NCBI GenBank assembly: GCA_013204985.1 | Contig: JABMLG010000008.1 | Coordinates: forward strand, 1-64,000 | Origin: Microbacteriaceae bacterium VKM Ac-2855 | Lineage (GTDB): Bacteria > Actinomycetota > Actinomycetes > Actinomycetales > Microbacteriaceae | Direction: 5' to 3' | Length of the DNA: 64,000 nt | In this document: positions 16,289 through 23,618 of the stretch, piece by piece | Numbering within the stretch: the first letter of the stretch is position 1 | How the letters are laid out: each line of letters starts with the position of its first letter | The notes under the pieces: generated by a model | The model's input: only the letters and a program-made list of their open reading frames with translations | What the model was told of the DNA's origin: nothing | The model's database searches: none | Program-made: the position numbers and the translations under genes

Positions 16289-17614
16289 TCAGCGACCGAC
16301 GTTCGCGAGCGCGTCGTTGATGATGGCCAGACCGCGCGTGATCTCCTCCGGCGTGACGACCGCCGGCGGCACGACGTGGATGCGGTTGTCGGCGGTGAAG
16401 GGCAGGAGGCCACGAGCGAGGAGGTCCTTCTTCAGTGCGCCCATCGCGGCCGCACCGAGGGGCGCACGCGTCTCGCGATCGGCCACGAGTTCCAGGGCCC
16501 AGAAGACGCCGCTGCCGCGTACCTCGCCGATCACCTCGTGCTTGTCTGACAGCGCGTTCAGGCCAGGGGCGAGGTGCTCGGCGCCGATCCGCGCGGCGTT
16601 CTCGACGATGCCTTCATCCGCCATCGCCGTCAGGGTGGCGACGACGCTCGCCGCGGCGAGCGGGTGCCCCGAGTAGGTGAGGCCGCCCGGGAAGACGCGC
16701 TCGTCGAAGTGGTGCGCGATCTCACCGGAGATGATGACGCCGCCGATAGGAACGTAGCCGGAGTTGACGCCCTTCGCGAAGGTGATCAGGTCGGGGCGCA
16801 CGTCGAAGGCGTCGAAGGCGAACCAGTGACCGGTGCGGCCGAAGCCGGCCATCACCTCGTCCATGATCAGCACGATCCCGTAGCGGTCGCAGATGGCGCG
16901 CACCCCGGCGAGGTACCCGGGCGGGGGAGTGAGGATGCCGGCGGTGCCGGGGATGGTCTCGAGCAGGATCGCGGCGACGCTGTCGGCGCCCTCGAGCTGG
17001 ACGGTGCGTTCGAGGTGCTGCAGCGCGCGCGCCGACTCCTGCTCGGGCGTCTCGGCCCAGAACTCGGTGCGATAGAGGTACGGGCCCATCACGTGCACGT
17101 GCCCGCGGGAGTACTCGTTCGGGATGCGGCGCCAGTCGCCGGTCGCGACGATCGCCGCACCGGTGTTGCCATGGTACGAGCGGTACCGCGAGATCACCTT
17201 GTCGCGACCGGTGAACAGGCGAGCCATCCGGATGGCGTTCTCATTCGCATCCGCGCCGCCGTTGGTGAAGAAGACCTTCTCGAAGCCCTCCGGCGCGCGG
17301 TCGAGGATGAGGTTCGCCGCCTCGGCGCGCGTCGCGTTCGCGTGCGCGGGAGCGATGGTCGCGAGCGTCGCCGCCTGCTCCTGGATCGCGGCGACGACCT
17401 TCGGGTGCTGGTGGCCGATGTTGACGTTGACCAGCTGGCTCGAGAAGTCGAGGTACTCGCGGCCCTCGAAGTCCCAGACCGTGGAGCCGAGGCCGCCGGC
17501 TATCGCCATCGGGGCGAGCGAGCCCTGCGCCGACCAGGAGTGGAACACCGATGAGGTGTCGCGGGCGGCGACGTCGGTGTTGCTGGGGCGGGTGAGGGGC
17601 GCGTCGATGGTCAT
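16289..17614 (-). CDS. class III (omega) aminotransferase
   Basis: A 441-residue PLP enzyme. I chose the ATG at 17614 (MTIDAPLTRPSN); the frame runs 20 codons further without a better site. Landmarks are FFTNGGADANENA (115-127), the PLP-aspartate in MDEVMAGFG (Asp252) and the Schiff-base lysine in FAKGVNSGYVPIGG (Lys281). Length and motifs match omega-amino acid:pyruvate, GABA or taurine-type aminotransferases, cytoplasmic. It is divergent from a PucR-family regulator gene 99 bp away, which probably controls it; such pairs typically serve amine, beta-alanine or GABA catabolism. The exact amine donor cannot be told. Confidence 0.9.
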   Translation of the reverse strand: MTIDAPLTRPSNTDVAARDTSSVFHSWSAQGSLAPMAIAGGLGSTVWDFEGREYLDFSSQLVNVNIGHQHPKVVAAIQEQAATLATIAPAHANATRAEAANLILDRAPEGFEKVFFTNGGADANENAIRMARLFTGRDKVISRYRSYHGNTGAAIVATGDWRRIPNEYSRGHVHVMGPYLYRTEFWAETPEQESARALQHLERTVQLEGADSVAAILLETIPGTAGILTPPPGYLAGVRAICDRYGIVLIMDEVMAGFGRTGHWFAFDAFDVRPDLITFAKGVNSGYVPIGGVIISGEIAHHFDERVFPGGLTYSGHPLAAASVVATLTAMADEGIVENAARIGAEHLAPGLNALSDKHEVIGEVRGSGVFWALELVADRETRAPLGAAAMGALKKDLLARGLLPFTADNRIHVVPPAVVTPEEITRGLAIINDALANVGR

Positions 17615-17713
17615 GTCGGTCTCCGTGAGGGTCGAGGGTGGTTCCAGCATCGCGGATGCGACTGGTTCGACCACTGCCCGATTCGTCGATCAGACGAGTG
17701 TTGAGATGGACAT

Positions 17714-19249
17714 ATGCGGCAGGATGTCCGTATGCCCGCGACGCTCCGCTCCCTGCTCGACCAACCTGATTTCCACCTGCATCCGCTCGCCGCCCTGGGG
17801 CCGGAGTCGGCCGCGCTGGACGCGCCGGTGACGTGGGTGCACAGCTCCGACCTCATCGACCCCACGCCGTGGCTCGAGGAGGGACAGATCCTGCTGACCG
17901 ACGGTGTGCACTTCACGGCCGAGTCGACGGATGCGTTCAGCGCCGACTACGTGCAGCGGTTGCGGGCGCGGGGGATCCTGGCTCTGGGTTTCGCGACGCG
18001 GATCGCGCACGACACCGTGCCGGAGGCGCTGGTGAATGCGTGCGAGACGTTCGCGTTGCCACTGTTCGAGGTGGCCGATCGCACCCCCTTCATGAGCATC
18101 ATCCGGCACGTCGCCGACGTCACGGCTCACGAGCGTCAGGCCCGTTTGGAATGGTCGCTGCAGGCTCAGCGGGCGCTCGCGCGGGCCGCCCTCCGGCCCG
18201 ACGGGCTCGAGGGAATCCTCATCGAGCTCGAGCGGCAACTCGGCAGCTGGGTGGCGTTGTACGACTCGATCGGCGCGCGCGTGCGCGTGCGCACAACGAT
18301 CGATATGCCGGAGGAGAGCGTGCACGCGGTCGAGGATGCGGTGCGCACCGCTCTGGGTCGAGGCACCCGCTCGGGTGGTCGGCTCAGCGTGCAGGGTGGC
18401 GACATCACGGTGCAGACCCTCGGCCGTCGCGACCGGCTTCGCGGCGTGCTGGCGGTGGGGGCCGCAGTGCCGTTGGACGCCGCCGGGAACGACCTCGTCG
18501 CCAGCGTCATCGCCCTCGCCAGTATCGCTCTCGAGCAGCGTCGCACATTGGATGCGGCACGACGGCAACTGCGATCGGGGCTGCTGGAGCTGTTGCTGTC
18601 GGGTGTCATCGACGTCGCGGGACGCACGGCCCGCCGCCTCGGCGGCCCGTTACCGGCGGAGCCGCTGCGAGTGTGGCTGCTCGCCGGTGCGCTGCACGGC
18701 CAGTCGCTCATCGATGAACTCGAATTGCATCAGGAGCGCAGCGACGGGCGGCTGTTCTTCGCCGAGCGCGATGAGGAGATCGTGCTCGTCACCGCGCACA
18801 ACGGTGCGCCCGAGGTCGAGGCGCTGCTCGCGCGGAACGAGCGCGGTGCCGGCATCTCGGCTCCGGTGACGTGGGGCGAGCTGTCGCGCGGGCTGAGCGA
18901 GGCACGGCGTTCGGTCGCGTACTGCTCCGAGGGGCGACCGCTGGTGCGGTTCGATTCGCTCGCCGCTGAGGGGATGTTGGGCCTACTCGAAGCGTCGGGT
19001 GGGAACTCGATGGCTCAGCGGGTATTGCAGCCGCTGCTCGACCGGCCGACCGCCGAACGGGAGGTGCTGCTGAACACGGCTCGGGTGTGGCTCGAGCAGA
19101 ACTGCGCCTGGGATCCGACCGCGAAGGCGCTCGGCGCGCATCGGCACACCGTCCGCAATCGCATCTCGGCCATCGAGTCGGTGCTCGGCCTCGACCTCGA
19201 GACCTTCGCCGGCCGCGCCGAACTCTGGTCGGCCCTCCACTTCGTGTGA
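17714..19249 (+). CDS. PucR-family transcriptional regulator
   Basis: A 511-residue regulator. The N-terminal PucR sensory domain (about 10-125) contains DPTPWLEEGQILLTDG and FATRIAHDTVPEAL; a middle GGDEF-like domain follows (about 300-400); the C-terminal helix-turn-helix (about 455-505) reads AKALGAHRHTVRNRISAIE, typical of the PucR/CdaR group. ATG at 17714 or 17732 are both possible. It is transcribed away from the aminotransferase gene, sharing a 99-bp promoter region with a small inverted repeat (tcgtc-gatca-gacga), a candidate binding site. Activation in response to the amine substrate is the family expectation. Confidence 0.88.
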   Translation: MRQDVRMPATLRSLLDQPDFHLHPLAALGPESAALDAPVTWVHSSDLIDPTPWLEEGQILLTDGVHFTAESTDAFSADYVQRLRARGILALGFATRIAHDTVPEALVNACETFALPLFEVADRTPFMSIIRHVADVTAHERQARLEWSLQAQRALARAALRPDGLEGILIELERQLGSWVALYDSIGARVRVRTTIDMPEESVHAVEDAVRTALGRGTRSGGRLSVQGGDITVQTLGRRDRLRGVLAVGAAVPLDAAGNDLVASVIALASIALEQRRTLDAARRQLRSGLLELLLSGVIDVAGRTARRLGGPLPAEPLRVWLLAGALHGQSLIDELELHQERSDGRLFFAERDEEIVLVTAHNGAPEVEALLARNERGAGISAPVTWGELSRGLSEARRSVAYCSEGRPLVRFDSLAAEGMLGLLEASGGNSMAQRVLQPLLDRPTAEREVLLNTARVWLEQNCAWDPTAKALGAHRHTVRNRISAIESVLGLDLETFAGRAELWSALHFV

Positions 19250-19263
19250 CCCCACCCCGCCTC

Positions 19264-19328
19264 CCCGCGAGATGCCTCTTGTGCACGCGCCTCGCGGCGT
19301 GTCGCGTGCATAAGAGGCATCTCGCGGG
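19264..19328. repeat. long palindrome with 26-bp arms, terminator or repeat element
   Basis: Left arm 19264-19289 and right arm 19303-19328 pair at 25 of 26 positions around a 13-base loop (cctcgcggcgtgt). It lies 14 bp after the pucR-type stop. As RNA it would be an extremely stable hairpin; there is no T tract. The core gagatgcctcttgtgcacgc looks like a repeated extragenic palindrome, which a genome-wide search would show. The stretch 19329-19447 after it holds nothing else recognisable. Confidence 0.65.
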
Positions 19329-19447
19329 TCTTCGCTCCGCGGAATGTCTCAACTATTGGGCATTCTGGTCCAGACTTAGTCGCGCCAAGTTGCAGCAGGC
19401 AGTTCTGCGCGTACACGCTGTGCTGACTCAAAACCATCTTCGTCGAC

Positions 19448-19552
19448 CTAGTTGAGTAGGCGGCCGGGATTGCCTGTCTTAGGTGCAGCCTCGAAGGAGA
19501 CGTGGTTACTGGCGATCTGCCCGAGCGCGAAGGCGTCGCCCGAGGCCACTCA
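19448..19552 (-). pseudogene. remnant of a second LXG toxin core (orphan cassette)
   Basis: On the minus strand, between a TGA near 19550 and a TAG at 19448-19450, a short frame reads GDAFALGQIASN then FEAAPKTGNPGRLLN. This matches the segment GDAFVIGQIAGN...GAAAKLGKPGTLLS in the middle of the nearby toxin at 19 of 30 positions. It is downstream of the immunity gene, the usual place where displaced toxin modules accumulate in polymorphic toxin loci. No toxin tip is recognisable beyond it. Confidence 0.6.
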
Positions 19553-19615
19553 TCGATGCGAACGGTGAACTGGTACCGCCGTGACTGAGGCACCCCGCAG
19601 ACCTCTGCGTCTGAG

Positions 19616-20359
19616 CTAGACGTGCCCGAGGATCGTCTGTTGGATGTGTCGACCGATTCGAACCTCGTCCAAGTCGTTCTCACCGAGCACGCGACCGTCA
19701 CCGATTCGGAACAACGCACCCGTGCCGACCGGCTCACGCCGCACCTCTTCCGGGAGGAAATCTACGAACGACGAATCCGCACGATAGTTCAACCAACCTA
19801 GCTGCTCTTTCGTATCAGGGTCATGCACGGCGCCACGGAAGGCCTGCTCAGTAACGAGTGCACGATCAGGGTCCCAGAACTCGATCATGTATCGAAACAC
19901 CCGCTCAGACACGGCCGGATCGAGCAATGGCGACGCAGGATCACGCACTTCCAGAGATACATGGTTCGGAACCCGAGGCATCTTGATCCCTACTGTGATC
20001 GAGGAATGCACGAAGTCGCTGGACTGCTGGGCTTCCGGCTCTGTGACCAGTCCAAAACCCCAGCCAACGTCAACCACACAATCCACTGCTGGACGCCCGT
20101 GAGCGTCGAGATGCGTGAACCAGTCTTTGGGGGTTTCTGTACTCCAGCCGCGTTCGAGCGCGAGCGACTCAAGGTGCTCTAGGTTGGTTCCGAGGGGTTT
20201 CTCGTCGCCCATCCGGTCGCCGAGGACGAACCAGGTCCCGAAAACAGGGTGCAGTTCCCTCAGTCCTTCGAGAAACTCCCTCGTCTTGGTTATGAACTCG
20301 CCAAACGTCAGCTCGCGGGGGCCCCAGAATACACCGAAGTAGGGTTCAAACCGATTCAT
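19616..20359 (-). CDS. Imm52-type immunity protein
   Basis: A 247-residue soluble protein without signal peptide or membrane segment, directly downstream (6 bp gap) of the toxin gene. The N-terminus FGVFWGPRELTFGEFITKT followed by HPVFGTWFVLGD fits immunity protein family Imm52, which is known as the usual neighbour of toxins carrying a Tox-REase-5 nuclease domain. It should bind and neutralise the toxin tip in the cytoplasm. Codon use is less GC-biased than in most neighbours, consistent with recent acquisition. Confidence 0.8.
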   Translation of the reverse strand: MNRFEPYFGVFWGPRELTFGEFITKTREFLEGLRELHPVFGTWFVLGDRMGDEKPLGTNLEHLESLALERGWSTETPKDWFTHLDAHGRPAVDCVVDVGWGFGLVTEPEAQQSSDFVHSSITVGIKMPRVPNHVSLEVRDPASPLLDPAVSERVFRYMIEFWDPDRALVTEQAFRGAVHDPDTKEQLGWLNYRADSSFVDFLPEEVRREPVGTGALFRIGDGRVLGENDLDEVRIGRHIQQTILGHV

Positions 20360-20365
20360 GATACC

Positions 20366-22348
20366 TCATTGTAACTCAGACGGGGTGACGATTGTTTGAA
20401 TGGCCTCTTGGAGGCCATATTTCTGCAGCAGCAAGTCAACTTCTCTTTTAGCGGCCGCTGTGGAGAGATGCCATTCAATGGGGGTCTCGCCAGCGGCGCG
20501 TATCTGAAGCCGGACTTCTTTCAGTGTTCCCTTATGCCAGAAGACGGTTCCGCTTGGCGGGTAGTTTTTCCAGTCTTTGGCGTCGGTAAGCACGTTTCGG
20601 ACCGGATCGTACCCATCGAAGTACACGCCATTCACCCGGTACTCGGTGCCGCGTTCCATCCGTGTAATGAATTCTTGGTATTCGACACCCCTCGTACGCG
20701 TTGAAGACTTCTCCCACGTGCCTGGCCCGCCTTCGGTCTGGCCGCGCCAGGTCTCTCCGGCACGAGGGAACTCGCCCTCCGTCAGTGTCGACAGTTTGCC
20801 CCCCGCGGGCAACTCGTCGCCGTCTCCGGGAACCGTCGGTTTTGCGACCGTCCCATCGACCCCGTCTGGCTTCCGTACCGTTGGGGTGAATTCGTCGCTG
20901 ACTTTGACCCCTGTGCCGCCGTGTTGGCTTTTGAGCCAGTCGAAGGCGCTGGTGGCGGCGTTGGGGGTGGAGATCGTGACGGGCGTGAAGTCCGGCAGTT
21001 TCCCGCCACCGCCACCGCCGAGGTTGTCGACTTTGCTGAGGAGGGTGCCGGGTTTGCCGAGTTTCGCGGCCGCGCCGAACGGGACGAGGTTCCCGGCGAT
21101 CTGGCCGATCACGAACGCGTCCCCGTCGGCGACCTGCCCGGCGATGGTGGTCAGCTGGTTCCAGAGCCCCGAGCGTGCTTCGTCGCTGGTCGCGAGCGCG
21201 TACATGCCGGTACCGATCTGCTGCACGTTCAGCTGCACGGCGTCGCTGGCGACCTGCAGCACGCCCGAACCTGCCCCGGCGAGGAACTGAAGCCCCGTGT
21301 CGCCGGATGCGATCGCGGGTTGTGCGACGTTCACGTCGTACCACTGGGCGGCCGAGCCGGCGGCCATCCCGATCAGGTTCAGGTCGTTGCCGGTCGTCAC
21401 GATCGAGGTGTGGTTGATGGCACTGTTGATCCCGCCGACGAGAAGCGATCCGCCCAGCACCGTGAGCCCGAGGGAGACGCCGCCGGTGAAGGGGGTCAGT
21501 CCGACACCGATCGTGGTGACCACGACGCCGGCGGCGATCTGCAGGCTGTCCCAGAGCAGCCCCCACGCGGCATCCTCCGTCCGCTTGCGCTCCTGCTCCA
21601 CGTGCACATCGTCGACGTATCCGGAGAAGAGGGTGTCCCACCCGTTGGAGGCGGCCTGCTGGTTCTGTTCGCAGTAGTCCCGCATCCCGCTGGTGAGCTC
21701 ACCGAGTCGGGCGAGGGTGAGGGTGAAGCTCCCGGACTGGTAGGAGCGTCCCTGCCCGACCGTGAGACTCCCGACGTTCTGCACGGTCCCGTTCAGTTCC
21801 GTGAGCAGGCTCTTCACCTGCGCGAACCCGGGATCCGTGGCCTCATACGCCGCCCACGTCTCCTGCTGCGTCCTCGCGACCGAACGCATCCGCTCGAAAC
21901 CCTCAGCAGCGCGCTCCGCCGCGCCCGCGCCTGCATCGCCCAGCGACACCAGATGCGATGCGTTCGCAGCGATGGCCCGCAGATCGGTCGCGAAACCCTG
22001 CAGTTGTTCCATGCCGATGTCGAGTTGAGTGACGTGAGTGTCGAACTCGTCGTTCACGAGCCGGAAATTCCCGCCACCATCAACCTGGGAGTAGCCGTTC
22101 CAATACACGCCGATCGCGGTCTGGAACGTGTACAAGCTCACCAGCAGCGATTGCACGATCGGGATGTGCACCTCCCGGATGTAGGCGCGCATCGCGTCCG
22201 CACCCACGCCACTGATGTTCCCCGACCCGGCAAGAGACTCCAGCCCCTGCGACAACTCGGACAACGCCTCAATCCGAGCCGACAACCCCTCCTGCAACCC
22301 CGGAGAAGACGCCTGCCACGAATCAGCCGAGAACTCGACCACACTCAC
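20366..22348 (-). CDS. LXG-domain polymorphic toxin with C-terminal Tox-REase-5 nuclease domain
   Basis: A 660-residue effector. Residues 1 to about 230 are helical with an N-terminal SADSWQASSPGLQEG and long amphipathic helices, the LXG/WXG-like architecture exported by type VII secretion. A hydrophobic, glycine-rich linker (about 260-420, e.g. TIGVGLTPFTGGVSLG) follows, then a proline-rich, low-complexity hinge, and from about 555 the toxin tip with YQEFITRMERG, VYFDGYDPVRN and TDAKDW. The D...DAK arrangement is that of restriction endonuclease-fold toxin family 5, so DNA cleavage is the likely effect. The start is GTG at 22348 overlapping the stop of a short upstream reading frame. The next gene encodes an Imm52-type immunity protein. 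No type VII secretion genes are in the window. Confidence 0.82.
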   Translation of the reverse strand: MSVVEFSADSWQASSPGLQEGLSARIEALSELSQGLESLAGSGNISGVGADAMRAYIREVHIPIVQSLLVSLYTFQTAIGVYWNGYSQVDGGGNFRLVNDEFDTHVTQLDIGMEQLQGFATDLRAIAANASHLVSLGDAGAGAAERAAEGFERMRSVARTQQETWAAYEATDPGFAQVKSLLTELNGTVQNVGSLTVGQGRSYQSGSFTLTLARLGELTSGMRDYCEQNQQAASNGWDTLFSGYVDDVHVEQERKRTEDAAWGLLWDSLQIAAGVVVTTIGVGLTPFTGGVSLGLTVLGGSLLVGGINSAINHTSIVTTGNDLNLIGMAAGSAAQWYDVNVAQPAIASGDTGLQFLAGAGSGVLQVASDAVQLNVQQIGTGMYALATSDEARSGLWNQLTTIAGQVADGDAFVIGQIAGNLVPFGAAAKLGKPGTLLSKVDNLGGGGGGKLPDFTPVTISTPNAATSAFDWLKSQHGGTGVKVSDEFTPTVRKPDGVDGTVAKPTVPGDGDELPAGGKLSTLTEGEFPRAGETWRGQTEGGPGTWEKSSTRTRGVEYQEFITRMERGTEYRVNGVYFDGYDPVRNVLTDAKDWKNYPPSGTVFWHKGTLKEVRLQIRAAGETPIEWHLSTAAAKREVDLLLQKYGLQEAIQTIVTPSELQ

Positions 22349-22413
22349 CGGGGCACCTCACGGACCTGCGCACGCTGTGCGTGGTCGGCCGTGTGACTCA
22401 CCGCGCTCGCCAT
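22345..22413 (-). CDS. 22-residue leader or truncated partner upstream of the toxin
   Basis: An ATG at 22413 with a strong GGGGGAG ribosome-binding site opens a 22-residue frame (MASAVSHTADHAQ...) whose TGA overlaps the GTG of the toxin (GTGA). The toxin start has no good ribosome-binding site of its own, so toxin translation is probably coupled to this leader. It may be a cut-down remnant of the small helical partner protein usually encoded before LXG effectors. Upstream (22440-22480) the DNA becomes AT-richer and contains TATTAT on this strand, a possible -10 box. Confidence 0.4.
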   Translation of the reverse strand: MASAVSHTADHAQRAQVREVPR

Positions 22414-22617
22414 TCACGCTCCCCCGTCGCTATCTCGAACTCATTCGAAACCTACGATAATACACGTATGGTACACGAAGTGAGACTCAAACGACGCGAG
22501 ACCTGCGGCTGCCACAACCGCAGCGGTTCCTCCCGACACTGATCACGCGCCGCGGGTGAACCTGCCACCCGTGGATGACGGTGTGGCCTTGCGGGTGTGC
22601 GGTTGGCGCGCCTCGAC

Positions 22618-22731
22618 ATGCGTCGCGCTACCTTCGACGAACTTGATCTCGCGACCTTCTGCCGCGTCGACGAGCTTGGCCTTCGAGTCGTCGGTCCGCA
22701 TCTGGAGCCGGACCGGCTGGTATTGGAATGG
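22618..22731 (+). mobile_element. N-terminal fragment of an ISL3-type transposase
   Basis: The frame from ATG 22618 reads MRRATFDELDLATFCRVDEL then LGLRVVGPHLEPDRLVLEW. This is the opening of actinobacterial ISL3-family transposases, which normally continues with a CxxC zinc motif. Here it breaks at about 22731 and runs into IS3-like sequence, so only about 38 residues remain. Confidence 0.5.
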
Positions 22732-23147
22732 CGAAGGAGGCCGACATCGAGGAGGAGGTCATGCCCGGTGTCATCTCGGCCGAGTTCGCCGAGGTCCGCG
22801 ATCTCAAGCACCGCAATCGCCTACCTCGAGCAGTAAGCGGAGGTGTTTCGGCCGGCGTCGGTGTAGTCGGCTTCCCGCGAGGTCGGCCCACAATGATGGT
22901 CCCGCTGGTCCGTGACTTTGCCGCTGACGGTGTTCCGATCGTGGCGGCCTGCCGGGTACTGAGGTTTACGAAACGCACGTTCTATACGTCGTCGAAGCGT
23001 CCTTACTCCGATCAGGACTGTGTTGACGCGCACCTGACCAACGCCGCGTTCGACGTGCACCGCGATCGACCTTCAGGTATCGGCTGCTCGCCGACGAGTT
23101 CGAGCTGGCCCGGCATGTCGCGTCGCAGCGTCATTGCTATACGCAAG
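22731..23147 (+). mobile_element. degenerate IS3-family insertion sequence
   Basis: First comes an OrfA tail (EADIEEEVMPGVISAEFAEV), which goes on in another frame as LEQ-stop-AEVFRPAS; then the OrfB start (MMVPLVRDFAADGVPIVAAC, THTN-like DAHLTNAAFDVHRD), which after another shift continues as RYRLLADEFELARHVASQR. At least two frameshifts and a stop show that it is dead. Orientation is plus throughout. No terminal inverted repeats could be recognised by eye. Confidence 0.65.
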
Positions 23148-23611
23148 ACGCTCCTCTCACCTACTCCGTGGAGTGCCGACTGCGGCTGATCGACGAGGAA
23201 GGAGGAGAGAGGCGGACCAATTCTGCGCCAGCGCAACCGGCGATTCGCGTTGCAGCGAATCGTCGTGCGCGGTCGCGACACGCTCCTCCCCACCTTCCCC
23301 GTGAGCGAGCCGACTGCGGCTGATCGACGACGCAGGAGGAGAGAGGCGGACCAATTCTGCGCCAGCGCAACCGGCGATTCGCGTTGCAGCGAATCGTCGT
23401 GCGCGGTCGCGACACGCTCCTCCCCACCTTCCCCGTGAGCGAGCCGACTGCGGCTGATCGACGACGCAGGAGGAGAGAGGCAAGCGAGCACAGCGCAACC
23501 GGCGATTCGCGTTGCAGCGAATCGTCGTGCGCGGTACGTGACACGCTCCTGCCAACCTTCCCCGTCGAGATGCCGACTGCCGGCGATCGACGAGGAACGA
23601 GGAGAGAGCCC
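23148..23611. repeat. tandem array of about 130-bp units, 3.5 copies, each with a hairpin
   Basis: Units begin at 23148, 23280, 23414 and 23543 (lengths 132, 134, 129 and a partial of about 69), each opening with acgctcct. Units 1-2 share more than 60 bases exactly. Each full unit contains cgattcgc-gttgca-gcgaatcg, a perfect 8-bp stem with a 6-base loop. Unit 3 has a short replacement in the middle and unit 4 is truncated next to the mmsA stop. Frames are open on both strands simply because of base composition; I do not regard the array as coding. Confidence 0.85.
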
Positions 23612-23618
23612 TACGGGC

